Source: an uncultured Eubacteriales bacterium
GTDB lineage: Bacteria > Bacillota > Clostridia > Oscillospirales > Acutalibacteraceae
Length of the DNA: 64,000 bases
Direction: 5' to 3'
Assembly (NCBI GenBank): GCA_934511365.1
Contig: CAKSWC010000002.1
Location: 1 to 64,000 of the forward strand
The translations under genes and the position numbers were made by a program. A model generated the notes under the pieces. The model was not told where the DNA came from, made no database searches, and saw nothing but the letters and a program-made list of their open reading frames with translations. Below, piece by piece: positions 18,399 to 27,900 of this stretch. How positions within the stretch are numbered: the stretch's first letter is position 1; every line of letters starts with the position of its first letter.

Positions 18399-18953
18399 TT
18401 AGTTATCCTCGCCAAACCTGTTTTGAACAAAGCAGAAAAGAAGCGGAAGAACTGCCCACTGAAGAACAATTCCGGGGAGTCCGGCCTTAATGCTTGTGTA
18501 GATTCCTGAAAGGGCAATGGAAGTGTTCGGAACAAAAAGAACAACCGCTGCGGTCACCGCCGCACGAACAATCCTTCCGAGAAGCTGAACAAAAAGCAGC
18601 TTTCCGAAAGACGGAACTTTTGTGTTCCGGAGGAGCCCGGCAAAAAAGCCGTATGCGGAAATTTCGCCAATCATCAAAGGCAGAACCGAAACAGACGGCA
18701 TTCCGGAAAGGGCAAAGCTCACAACCGGAGCCAACGCACCGGCAACAAGACCTGCATACGGTCCGGCAACAAAGCCGACAACGATTATCGGCAGGTGCAT
18801 CGGCAAAAAGGCCGCGCCAACATTTGTTCCGAGGCCGGAAGCCGCACCGATAAAGTGAAACGCCTGCGGAAGAAGAACGGCACAAATCAATGCCGCAAGA
18901 AGCGCCAGCGTCTGAGCACCGAACGAAAGCCGGGGAAGAATTTTTGTTTTCAT
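18399..18953 (-). CDS. ECF transporter S component (substrate-binding subunit), substrate unknown
   Basis: A 184-residue, very hydrophobic protein with about six membrane segments. The central 'LPMHLPIIVVGFVAGPYAG' and 'SALAPVVSFALSG'-like segments (glycine/proline-rich, with P-M-H-L-P) are typical of vitamin-specific S subunits of energy-coupling factor importers. No EcfA or EcfT genes are adjacent, so it presumably uses a shared ECF module encoded elsewhere, as group II S components do. The RBS is AAAGGAG. No recognisable riboswitch precedes it, so the vitamin or metal it binds stays open. Confidence 0.85.
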   Translation of the reverse strand: MKTKILPRLSFGAQTLALLAALICAVLLPQAFHFIGAASGLGTNVGAAFLPMHLPIIVVGFVAGPYAGLVAGALAPVVSFALSGMPSVSVLPLMIGEISAYGFFAGLLRNTKVPSFGKLLFVQLLGRIVRAAVTAAVVLFVPNTSIALSGIYTSIKAGLPGIVLQWAVLPLLFCFVQNRFGEDN

Positions 18954-19107
18954 TTTAAAACCGCTCCTTTGAACAAAATAATATATATTTAACTATAAAG
19001 AGCCTCACAAGTCAAGAGCTTTGACGAAGTTTGGAAAAACCGGCAAATTGAATTTGTTAAGACAAAATGAAGAATAATTATTTTTCTCCAAACTCCGGCG
19101 TTTATAT

Positions 19108-19136
19108 TTGACAAAACTACCTTTTTGTGATATTAT
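19108..19136 (+). promoter_or_regulatory. promoter of the small Ig-like protein gene
   Basis: TTGACA (19108-19113), a 17-base spacer, TATTAT (19131-19136), about 72 bases ahead of the start. Confidence 0.75.
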
Positions 19137-19208
19137 AAATTAGTCTTATCTTTCCGGAGCAGCCGCGCTTTCCGGAAAAAGACAAATCTTTAGTTTGGAG
19201 GAATAAAT

Positions 19209-19679
19209 ATGTTCGGAGGAAATTACATTCAGAAATTTGTTGCACTCATTTTGTTTATCGTCTCGTTCTTTGTTACCGGAGATATGTCCAAGGCGAATAT
19301 CTCACCGGAAGCAGCCATCACCGAAAGCTCAACCAGAGCTGAATTTGTTTTTGAAAACAAAACCGGCTATCGCCTCAACATTAAAGTTACGGTTGAAAGC
19401 ATTGAAAGAGAAGCGGCCGAATTCGGCAAAGGCCAGTGGGTCAAGGTTCCGTTCCGCCAGAATTTCAGCGACGGAATTGATAACTACAAGCTTTATCCAA
19501 CAGAGAAAACCACCCTTCACATTGCCTTTGTCAACAGCAAGGGCGAGGACATCTCCCTCTCCGCAGGAAATTACCGCATAACGGTCAGCTATTCAACCAA
19601 CGGCTATACATCGGAAAAGACCGGCAGCGCAACCGGCCTCTTCACCGTTGCCGCCGATGAGGCACCGTCCGTTTCCTGA
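19209..19679 (+). CDS. small membrane-anchored or secreted protein with Ig-like fold, function unknown
   Basis: A 156-residue protein with an N-terminal hydrophobic segment (about 8-25). The rest is beta-rich: 'SSTRAEFVFENKTGYRLNI', then 'KLYPTEKTTLHIAF', then 'LSAGNYRITVSYSTNGY', the alternating pattern of a bacterial Ig-like (Big_14-like) domain. No catalytic motif is seen. It is monocistronic with its own promoter and a terminator at 19711-19753. The Ig-like assignment rests on strand pattern and the final 'YRITVSYS' block and needs a profile search. Confidence 0.7.
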   Translation: MFGGNYIQKFVALILFIVSFFVTGDMSKANISPEAAITESSTRAEFVFENKTGYRLNIKVTVESIEREAAEFGKGQWVKVPFRQNFSDGIDNYKLYPTEKTTLHIAFVNSKGEDISLSAGNYRITVSYSTNGYTSEKTGSATGLFTVAADEAPSVS

Positions 19680-19710
19680 ACCGTTTTTTAACCCGAATAC
19701 AAAACAAGAA

Positions 19711-19753
19711 CTGCACGTTCGCCGTGATTCACGGAAAGCGTGCAGCTTTTTTT
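19711..19753. terminator. intrinsic terminator
   Basis: A stem of CTGCACG (19711-19717) with CGTGCAG (19739-19745) encloses an inner CGTG/CACG pair, then seven or more T residues follow on the plus strand. It can also act, more weakly, for the minus-strand gene ending at 19794. Confidence 0.85.
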
Positions 19754-19793
19754 GTTGATTTTTCAGCCGACTAAAGCGTCTTTTGCGGTTTTG

Positions 19794-20036
19794 TCACTTC
19801 AAAGCATCGCAAAAAAACTTGATTTTTGAAAGATCAAAAACAAGCTCGTTTTCATCCTCTTTTTCAAAAACAGGCTGCGGGTCCGTTTTGAACGCAAGAA
19901 CGGCATAATCCGTTCCGTAAATCATTTTTCGCGTCCTTTCGCGGACGGTGAGCGCTCCGGCAATGATTGCCGTCAGCGAAAAAACAAGCGTTACACAAAA
20001 CGAAAACACTCTCAGATATTTTCTTGCTTCCTCCAT
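19794..20036 (-). CDS. small membrane protein coupled to spoIIP, function unknown
   Basis: An 80-residue frame starting at 20036, where its ATG overlaps the spoIIP stop (TAATG), so it is probably translated by coupling. One membrane helix lies at about 10-30 ('VFSFCVTLVFSLTAIIAGAL'), followed by a soluble tail with 'YGTDYAVLAFKTDPQPVF'. I do not recognise a family. Conserved one-helix proteins sit next to spoIIP in some Clostridia, so a sporulation-membrane role is possible but unproven. Confidence 0.65.
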   Translation of the reverse strand: MEEARKYLRVFSFCVTLVFSLTAIIAGALTVRERTRKMIYGTDYAVLAFKTDPQPVFEKEDENELVFDLSKIKFFCDALK

Positions 20037-21181
20037 TATTCCTCCGCATAGTTTTTCAGCAGCTTTGCAAGCGCGTTTCCGATGCACTGCCCGGAATACT
20101 CCGCCTGTTCAAGTGTGTTTGAATCGCTGCCGATTTCAAGCAGCAGCGAACAGTGGGTAAGATTCATGTTATACATCCTCGGGCAGAAGTATATCGGCCG
20201 CATGAGGCCCTCAAAGTTTTCCTCCGCAATTTTTTGAAGCTGCAAAGCAAAAACAAGGTTCTTTTTCCAGTCCGGAAACTCGGTCAGTCCGTTGCCCTCC
20301 TCCTGGCAGCCGCTGATTATCATAATCTGCGCCGCCTTTTTTCCGTTTATCGTTGCAACGGGTCTGATTTTTGTTCCGTCCGTGCGTTCAACCGCGTCGC
20401 GGTGAACGTCCAGAACAACCTGGATTGAGGGATTCTTTTTCATATATTCAACCGCCGTCTCACGCGAGTTGTCATAGGCGCCGGTATATCGCTTATCGTG
20501 GATTTTTGTGTCGTGGATATATTTTATTCCGGCTTTTTCAAGCTGTTCGCAGATTGCGTTTCCGATTCTCACCATGTTTCGCCCCTCGTCCTCGCTGCGC
20601 GTAACATTATTTGTCGGATAAAAACCGCGCTCAACAAGTTGATAGGTTTCCGTTGTGTGGGTATGAAAAATCAGCACCGACGGCTTATCCGGGCTTACGG
20701 AAAGGTCTGCCTTTTCTTTCAGCAGTTTTTCAATGTTTACCTGAGTTTTGTTGACGTTTTTAATCTTCACAACGCCGAATTTATCTGTCACTCCCTCGTT
20801 TGTGTATTGCCAGTCGGAAATATCTCCGTCCTTTTTGTCGTTCTTGCTTTTTTCTTTTGCCTCTTTCATCAATTCGGCAATGTCCTGCGGCGTATCGGTG
20901 AGGGAGGTGGCTTTTATGCCCGAGGTATCCTTGGCGGCCTTTGAAGCGTTTGCGGCCGTTTTTTGGGTTTTGGAGCTTTGCGCTTTTTTTGTTTCGCCGG
21001 TGTTTTCCTCGCTTTCATTGGTTGCTGCCGAATGCGGAAGATAAAGCTTTACACTTTGAACGGCAACCTTTGCAAAAACCTCCAGCGCCTGACTTCCGAA
21101 GTTCCACAAAATCAGCACACATACGCAAACAACCAGTGCTCCGATTACAGGCTTTATCAAAACAGGCTTTTTCCTTTTCAT
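20036..21181 (-). CDS. spoIIP: stage II sporulation protein P (peptidoglycan amidase/endopeptidase)
   Basis: A 381-residue protein with an N-terminal membrane anchor (about 11-30), a variable Ser/Lys/Ala-rich region (about 55-110), and the SpoIIP catalytic domain (about 160-375). Visible family motifs are VLIFHTHTTETY (zinc/catalytic histidines), QVVLDVHRDAV, and the terminal LLLEIGSDSNTLEQA with the active-site glutamate. SpoIIP acts with SpoIID and SpoIIM in the mother cell to thin septal peptidoglycan during engulfment. The gene lies 75 bases downstream of gpr, the same gpr-spoIIP order as in Bacillus. The RBS is GGAGGAAAG. An 80-residue coupled gene follows. Confidence 0.95.
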   Translation of the reverse strand: MKRKKPVLIKPVIGALVVCVCVLILWNFGSQALEVFAKVAVQSVKLYLPHSAATNESEENTGETKKAQSSKTQKTAANASKAAKDTSGIKATSLTDTPQDIAELMKEAKEKSKNDKKDGDISDWQYTNEGVTDKFGVVKIKNVNKTQVNIEKLLKEKADLSVSPDKPSVLIFHTHTTETYQLVERGFYPTNNVTRSEDEGRNMVRIGNAICEQLEKAGIKYIHDTKIHDKRYTGAYDNSRETAVEYMKKNPSIQVVLDVHRDAVERTDGTKIRPVATINGKKAAQIMIISGCQEEGNGLTEFPDWKKNLVFALQLQKIAEENFEGLMRPIYFCPRMYNMNLTHCSLLLEIGSDSNTLEQAEYSGQCIGNALAKLLKNYAEE

Positions 21182-21256
21182 AGCTTTCCTCCGTTGATAC
21201 AGCAGTTGTTACTATATCTTTATGAAAAGAGGGAGCCTTAAATTCCGCCTGTTTTT

Positions 21257-22150
21257 TCATCTCACAATCGCAATAATATCCTCAAGCGCCATTTCCCTTT
21301 GCATTGCACTGTTGATACCCATTGCAATAAGCTGGGCGGCGCGCTCAATAACAAGGTCAATTTCCTTTGGTGTAACCATCATGAAGCGCTCGTTTCCGGA
21401 ATCGCTCAGCCTTTTAATTGCGCTTTGCGCGTCCGCACCGGCGCTTTCAAGGAGGTCAAAGGCCAGCGTTGCGCCGTCAACAACGGTTGGAACGCCAATG
21501 GCAACAACGGGAATTCCAAGCGTTTTTGCGCTGATTTCCGTGCGCGTGTTGCCCACCCCCGAGCCGGGAGAGATTCCCGTGTCCGTGAGCTGAACGGTTG
21601 TTCCAAGCCTTGAAAGTTTTCTTGAAGCCAGCGCATCAACAACAATGAGCGCGCACGGCTCAATCTTCTTTGCAACCGCTTCAATAATTTCCGCCGTTTC
21701 AATCCCCGTTTTTCCGAGTACGCCGGGAACAATTCCGGCAACGGGACGCAAGGGCACAAGGCCGAGCGACTTTGCAAGCTCTTTTTTAATGTGGCGCGTT
21801 GAAAGCAGGAGGGAAAGGCACTTTGGGCCGAGCGCGTCCGGCGTAATACTCTCGTTTCCGAGTCCGGCAACAAGGACGGTTCCCTCCTGCGGCAGGAGCT
21901 TCAAAAGCTCTTGCGCAAGAACTTCGATCCTCCCGTCCGAAAGGTCGGCGTTTTTTGTGAACGGAGTCACCTCAAGAGTGACATATTTTCCGGTGGGCTT
22001 TCCAAGCGCTTTTGCGCCGTTTTGGTTTGTAACGGTTATTGTTGTTATGGCAACGCCTTTGCGCTCCTCTTTTTCAGAAATTACTCCGTCAATTTGCCCG
22101 GCCTCAAGGTTTTCGCGCTTTTCGAGCGCCAAATCTGTTCTGAAATCCAT
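21257..22150 (-). CDS. gpr: GPR endopeptidase (germination protease)
   Basis: A 297-residue spore protease recognised by the N-terminal MDFRTDLALEKRE, the 'VAGLGNESITPDALGP' block and 'DTGISPGSGVGNTR'. GPR is made as a zymogen in the forespore and degrades small acid-soluble spore proteins at germination; the N-terminal RTDLA region is the propeptide. The start is set at 22150, where GGAG lies eight bases upstream and the standard RTDLA start is reproduced; the upstream ATG gives a non-conserved tail. It is divergent from rpsT, as in many Firmicutes. Confidence 0.95.
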   Translation of the reverse strand: MDFRTDLALEKRENLEAGQIDGVISEKEERKGVAITTITVTNQNGAKALGKPTGKYVTLEVTPFTKNADLSDGRIEVLAQELLKLLPQEGTVLVAGLGNESITPDALGPKCLSLLLSTRHIKKELAKSLGLVPLRPVAGIVPGVLGKTGIETAEIIEAVAKKIEPCALIVVDALASRKLSRLGTTVQLTDTGISPGSGVGNTRTEISAKTLGIPVVAIGVPTVVDGATLAFDLLESAGADAQSAIKRLSDSGNERFMMVTPKEIDLVIERAAQLIAMGINSAMQREMALEDIIAIVR

Positions 22151-22240
22151 TTTTTTGCTCCAAACTGTTGAAAAATTCAAAAAAATATAGTATCATTATT
22201 GTCACTTCTGAAAAAGTCTATCCAAAAATGCCAAAATCAC

Positions 22241-22269
22241 TTGCATTTTCTTTTGAAAGATGTTATTAT
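22241..22269 (+). promoter_or_regulatory. promoter of rpsT
   Basis: TTGCAT (22241-22246), a 17-base spacer, TATTAT (22264-22269), 31 bases ahead of the rpsT start. Confidence 0.7.
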
Positions 22270-22300
22270 CTGTAATTGTATTAAGGGAGGTGTACCGGAA

Positions 22301-22561
22301 ATGCCGAATATCAAGTCAGCTAAAAAGCGCGTACTCGTTAACGCAACAAAGCAGGCTCGCAACAAGAGCGCCAACTCCGCTCTCAAGACCGCTTTGAAAA
22401 AGGCTAATGCCGCTATCGAAGCTAATGCAGAGGACAAAGACGCTGTTGTCACCGCTGCCGTTAAGAAGATTGACCAGGCTGTTACCAAGGGTCTTCTTCA
22501 CAAGAACAACGCTGCAAGAAAAAAGTCAGCTCTTGTTCTTAAGCTCAATGCTTCAAAATAA
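22301..22561 (+). CDS. rpsT: 30S ribosomal protein S20
   Basis: An 86-residue basic, helical protein starting MPNIKSAKKRVLVN, the S20 hallmark, and rich in Lys and Ala throughout. It binds 16S rRNA and helps assemble the small subunit. The start at 22301 is supported by AAGGGAGGTG about nine bases upstream; a longer in-frame extension lacks an RBS and the family's N-terminus. Monocistronic, with a terminator at 22577-22609. Confidence 0.97.
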   Translation: MPNIKSAKKRVLVNATKQARNKSANSALKTALKKANAAIEANAEDKDAVVTAAVKKIDQAVTKGLLHKNNAARKKSALVLKLNASK

Positions 22562-22576
22562 TTGCATTAATTAAAA

Positions 22577-22609
22577 GAAGAGACGGCTCGTTCCGTCTCT
22601 TTTCTTTTA
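22577..22609 (+). terminator. terminator of rpsT
   Basis: AGAGACGG (22579-22586) pairs with CCGTCTCT (22593-22600) and a T-rich run follows. Confidence 0.92.
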
Positions 22610-22620
22610 CCCATTTAGAA

Positions 22621-22686
22621 ATTATTTGTAAATTTTGCAAATAATGATAATCCGGGATTGCCTTTTATTGAAAAAAGTGATAATAT
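22621..22686 (+). promoter_or_regulatory. promoter of the first LRR gene, with upstream palindrome
   Basis: TTGCCT (22658-22663), a 17-base spacer and TAATAT (22681-22686). Upstream, ATTATTTG (22621-22628) and CAAATAAT (22638-22645) form an 8-bp inverted repeat that could bind an activator; this is an inference from position. Confidence 0.6.
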
Positions 22687-22715
22687 TAATATATCTTACT
22701 ATGGAGGGTTAGCGC

Positions 22716-24911
22716 ATGAAAAAACGTGTTTTTAAATCCTTCTTCTTTGTTTTTGCGGTCAGTGCCCTTATCACCCTGTTCGTTTTTTCGGGGTCGGCAA
22801 AAACAGTGAAGAAAAACGGCTTTTCCTTTGATATTGGAGAAAAAAGCGTTACCGTTGTCTCCTACACGGGCAAAGCAAAAAAAGTTAAAATTCCAAAAAA
22901 AGTGAACTCGCTCCCGGTCACAAAAATCAAGGCCGAATGCTTTTGGCAGGTCAGAACAATGACCTCCCTTTCCATTCCCGATTCCGTCACCGAAATCGGA
23001 GAAAGTGCGTTCAACGAATGCACCGGCCTCACGAAGCTTATTCTTCCGAAGGAGCTTAAAAAAATTGGCAGCTCCGCTTTCTGGTACTGCACAAACCTTA
23101 AAACCGTTGTGCTTGACTCAAAGGTTGCCCGAATTGGAAAAGACGCTTTCCGCGGCTGCGCAAACGTCACCGTTTATGTTGTTTCCGGAACCGGAGCGGA
23201 AGCTCACGTCAAAAAGCTCGGAACGGTGAAATATGCCTACACCTATCCCACGGCGCTTTCCGCACCAAAAAGCCTCAAGCTCTATATCGGCAAAACAAGA
23301 GCGCTCAGAGTTACCGCGTCACCTGCGAATACTTATTACAGCGAGCTTGAATATTCGTCCGCAAACAAGACCGCAAGCGTTTCCGCCGACGGCGTTGTCA
23401 CTGCCACCGGCTGCGGAAAAGGAAGCGTTACCGTGAGCGTTAAGGGAATGAAAGGCGTCAGCTCAAAAACAAAGCTGACCGTCCTTCCCGGAAAGCCCGG
23501 CTCGGTCACCCAGAGCGCAAAAACCCAGACCAGCGTCACCCTCAAATGGAAAAAGGCTCCCGGTGCAACGGGCTACAGAGTCTCGCTCTATGACGCTGCA
23601 AAGAAAAAGTGGATCATTCACGAAACGGACAAGCAAAGCTACACCGTTGAAAACCTCAAACGCGGCGAGAATGTGACGCTGCGCGTCAGAAGTTTTTATA
23701 AAAGCGGAAAAACCTTCCTTCTCGGCGGCTATGTAACAATTACAACGCAGACAAGAAGTGCTGCCGCCGTTTCCGGCCTCAAAAAGACCGGCAGCACCGT
23801 TGACGGCATCTTTGTTTCATGGAACAAGCTCTCCAAAGCAGTAAAATACAAAGTTGTTCTCTGCTCCGCAAACAGAAAGGCGCTTAAAACCGTAGTTACC
23901 GAAAAAACGAGCTGCGTTTTGTCCGTTCCCTCATATAACGATACATATAAAATTAAGGTCTGCGGCGTTTTCAAAAACGGAAAGGAAACCTATGACGGAA
24001 AGTATGCCGAAATAGCGGCCAAAGCGCTCTCGCCGGAAAAAATCGGCGGACTTAAAGCTTCTTTTGTTGCGGCAACGGAAGCAACCCTTTCCTGGAACAG
24101 CCTGAGCGGTGTTGACAGATACAATATATATAAGTATGATGAAACCAAAAAAGCTTTTGTTCTCGTTCTGAACACAAAGAACGCAAGCGTCTCGGTCGCT
24201 TCGCTCGCACCGGAAACTCAGCATAGGTTCATCGTAAGCCCGGTCTATAAGCAGACGGACGGAAAACTGTTTGTTGCTCCCGGCGCGGCAATCACCGTTA
24301 AAACACCGGCTCTGTTTGTTCTTCCGAAAACAAAGGCCGAAGTTCTTTCAGCGTTTGAAAAGGCACTGAACACCACCGCAAAGCAAAAGGATTTCATGCT
24401 CTTTGAATCCGTTTCTGTTTCCGAAAAGCGCGTCACTCCCGACGAGGACAAGCTGAGTCCTCTCCTTTCGGCGGTTGACATAAGCGCTCAAAACAATTAT
24501 AATTTCGTTGGCGGAATGGAAACGGGCAAAAAACTTACGCCGGAAAAACTCATCCCGTTCCTTGGCGGAAAGTTCGCTTTCTCGCCGGAGGACGCCGAAG
24601 GTCTTAATGTTTCCGTCAAGGCGGACGGCAGCGGATATGTTATTGAAATTTCCGCCGCAAAGCTCGGCGCCAAAAGCGCTCTTCCCGGTTCGCTCCTGCG
24701 CGTTCCGAACCTTGAGGCAGCCGAAAAAAGCCAGGGCGTAACCTTTGAAGCGCCGGAATACAAAAACCTCTTTGTTTCCGCAAAAATCAACGGCGGAAAG
24801 CTTGATACGCTTTATTCCTCGGTTGAATTGAGCGCAAAGGGAACAAAGCTTTTGAGCTCTTTCGCCGTGAGCGAAAAAATCGGCGGTGAATACATTTTTC
24901 TTTGGAACTGA
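22716..24911 (+). CDS. secreted LRR/Big2/FN3 surface protein with C-terminal domain shared by neighbours
   Basis: A 731-residue exported protein. The signal peptide is about 1-28 (ending VFSGSAKT). BspA-type LRR_5 repeats (about 45-160) carry 'LSIPDSVTEIGESAFNECTG' and related units. A Big_2-like Ig domain lies at about 180-262, and three FN3 domains at about 265-545. A final uncharacterised domain (about 550-731) opens with 'KAEVLSAFEKALN' and recurs in the proteins at 28550 and 31601. No LPXTG or SLH motif is seen, so attachment is unknown. These architectures occur on gut Firmicutes that adhere to host or plant polymers. It is the first gene of a locus that continues to 34801. Confidence 0.85.
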   Translation: MKKRVFKSFFFVFAVSALITLFVFSGSAKTVKKNGFSFDIGEKSVTVVSYTGKAKKVKIPKKVNSLPVTKIKAECFWQVRTMTSLSIPDSVTEIGESAFNECTGLTKLILPKELKKIGSSAFWYCTNLKTVVLDSKVARIGKDAFRGCANVTVYVVSGTGAEAHVKKLGTVKYAYTYPTALSAPKSLKLYIGKTRALRVTASPANTYYSELEYSSANKTASVSADGVVTATGCGKGSVTVSVKGMKGVSSKTKLTVLPGKPGSVTQSAKTQTSVTLKWKKAPGATGYRVSLYDAAKKKWIIHETDKQSYTVENLKRGENVTLRVRSFYKSGKTFLLGGYVTITTQTRSAAAVSGLKKTGSTVDGIFVSWNKLSKAVKYKVVLCSANRKALKTVVTEKTSCVLSVPSYNDTYKIKVCGVFKNGKETYDGKYAEIAAKALSPEKIGGLKASFVAATEATLSWNSLSGVDRYNIYKYDETKKAFVLVLNTKNASVSVASLAPETQHRFIVSPVYKQTDGKLFVAPGAAITVKTPALFVLPKTKAEVLSAFEKALNTTAKQKDFMLFESVSVSEKRVTPDEDKLSPLLSAVDISAQNNYNFVGGMETGKKLTPEKLIPFLGGKFAFSPEDAEGLNVSVKADGSGYVIEISAAKLGAKSALPGSLLRVPNLEAAEKSQGVTFEAPEYKNLFVSAKINGGKLDTLYSSVELSAKGTKLLSSFAVSEKIGGEYIFLWN

Positions 24912-24993
24912 TTGCCTAAGGCAACTTTTCGGCGGCCGGAAGTTTCTCCGGAGTGCCATAAATACACCCTAAACTTAAAGGAGGATTTACTCA

Positions 24994-27900
24994 ATGAAAA
25001 AGCTTTCAAAACTGCTTGTGACCGCTCTTTTCTGCCTGAGCGTTGCCTTTGCTGCGGTTGTTCCGGCTTTTGCCGCAACCGCAAGGGTCAAAAACGTCAA
25101 AGCCTCGGTCACGGCGAGCAAGGTCATTCTTTCCTGGAGCAAGGCGTCCGGCGTCACCGGATACCAAGTTCAACAGTACGTTAAAGAAAAGTGGCAGGCG
25201 GTTGGAACAACCGCAAAAACAACTTATACGGTCAAAAAGCTCACAACGGGAAAGACCTATAGGTTCCGCGTCCGCGCCTATAAAAAATCAGGCAAAAAAA
25301 CTGTTTACGGAAAAGCCTCCGCGGCCGTCAGCGCAAAGCCTTCCTGCATTGCACCGACAAACTTCAAAGCCTCGGTTCTTTCCCCGTCATCAGCAAAATT
25401 CACATGGAAAGCGGTTCCCGCCGCAAACGGCTATAAGCTTCAGAAGTATGACGGCAAAAAGTGGGTCGATGTTTCAAAAACAACAAAAACCTTCCTCACC
25501 GTTTCAAAGCTTTCAACCGGCGTTGCCGTGAAGTACCGCGTTCTTGCGTTCAAAACAGTCGGCAAAAAGGCGGTTAACGGAAGGGCAAGCGCAGTCCTCA
25601 CCGTCACTCCGACAATTAAAGTTCCGGGCAGCGTTAAGGCAGTCGCCGCCTCCCCCGTTTCGGCAACAATCTCTTGGAGCGCCGTTCCCGGCGTTTCCGG
25701 CTATCTCATCTATAAATATGACGAAACGGGCAAAAAGTGGGCCTATGCCGCAATGACCGGAAGAACCTCCCTCACCGTTTCAAAGCTCATTCCGACGGTT
25801 GAAAACCGGCTCAAGGTTCGCGCTTATGTTAAAAACGGCAGCAAGACCGTTTACGGCGCGTTTTCAAAAGAAGTTGCTTTCAAAACAACCGCGATAGCCG
25901 CCCCGACTGCTCTCACGCTCAAAGCGAGCGATTCAAAAACCGCAACTCTTTCCTGGAACGCAGTTTCCGGCGTCACCGGCTACGCGGTCTATCTCTGGAA
26001 CAGCACCGAAAACAAGTGGCAGTGGTCGCTCACCTGCACCGGAAACGGCTGCACCGTTAAAAATCTTCCCTCAAACTCGGACTTCACCGTTGCCGTCAAG
26101 GCATATATCAAGGCCGAAAACGGAAAGAACTATCTTTCCGCAAACTCAAACTCGGTTTCCGGCCACACCTCACCGGCGGCCGTAACCGACCTTAAAGCGC
26201 TGAACCTCACAGACAAATCTTTCACTCTGAGCTGGACGGCCTCAAAGGACGCCGATATCATTGAAAGATATGAAATTTATGCTCAGATCACAAGAACCAA
26301 CGAGGACGGCGACAGAGTTTCAAGCTTTGAATACATCGGCTCGGTTCCAAAGGATTCAAACACCTTCAATGTTGAAAGTCTTGACGATAAGCCCCTTGAA
26401 CAGAAAACACCCTATATCTTCCGCATTCTCGGCTACAGCTTCTATACAAAAACCAACTCCGCCGGAAAGCCCGTTACAAACAGACTTTACACAACCGCCA
26501 CAGAAGCCGTTATCACAACCGCCCTCACCGACGTTAAAGACTTCAGAGCGGAAAACCCGACAAGCAGCTCAATTAACCTTTCCTGGTCTGAAAACGTGAA
26601 GGCTGAAAGCTATAAGCTTCAGATCAAAAAGGACGGCGCGGCCGAATGGACTGACGTTGACCTTTCAAAGTGTGACAAGGTTGACAAAGGCACTGCCGTC
26701 AGGTCATACACCGTCAAAGATCTTGAGCCGTCAACGGCTTATTTCTTCCGCGTTACCGCAGTGAGCGGAAACGTAACCTCGGTTGGCAACAACGAAATCC
26801 CCGCAAGAACCGCTCCGAAATCTGACGCCGTTCTTGAAAAGGAAGCCGTTAAGCCAACAAGTATCTCAATCAAGTGGAACGCCGTTACCGGCGCGGACGG
26901 ATATGAAATCCAGTGGCTTAAGCCCGGCAGCGAAAGCTGGGAAGTCCTCAAGGAAACCGAGGAAACAAAGCTCACCGTAAACAACCTTGAACAGTGCTCA
27001 ACCTATAAGTTCAAGATGAGGTCATATTATACCGCTGCCGACGGCAGCAAGGTTTATGCCGAGCAGTTTTCAAACGAGCTTTCGGAAACCACGCTGCTCA
27101 ACCCCATCTCTCTTGCATACAGAGCGGACTACGGCATGACCGGCAGCAACGCAATCTCCGTTGCGTGGATTGCAAACTCAAAGGCAACGTCATATGAGCT
27201 TTTCTATAAGGAAAGCAGCGCAAAGGACTGGAAAAAGGTTGACGCCTCAATCACCAACCAAAACAGCATCACCCAAGACAATGTCTGCGTCTATAAGCTC
27301 GGCGGTCTTGACCCGTCAACGGAATATTCTTTCAAGGGCATTGCCGTTTGCGGCGATGTTAAGAGCAGCGAAAGCGCCGTCACCAAAGGCATGACCGCCC
27401 CGGCGGCAGTCAGCGGCTTCAAAGCTTCCGAAATTAAAGACAACTCCGCCGTTCTCAAGTGGAACACATCGGCAAAAGCCAGCAAATATGTTGTTGAAAT
27501 CAATGTTGACGGAAATTGGGTTGTTCCAACGGCTTCAGGCGCAGAGGGATACCTCTCCGTTCTCAGCAGCGGCGTCTGCAATGTTAAAAACCTCAAGCCT
27601 GCAAAGGAATATTTATTCAGAATTTATGCGATAGGAAAATTTGATTCAACGCGCGCTCCAAGGTCGGAGTATTCGTCCGAACTTCCCGTTATAACGAAGC
27701 TTCCGGCTCCGAGCATCACAAGGTCGTCCGTTACCGGAAACAATGTTGCCCTTGAATGGACTTCCGTTGACGGAGCAAAAGAATACAAAGTATACCGCAA
27801 TAATACAATTATCGCAACCGTAAGCGGAACGTCATACACGGACAAAAAGGTTGCCCCCGGCAAGCCCTCCTATTGCGTTGAAGCCGTCAACAACATTACC

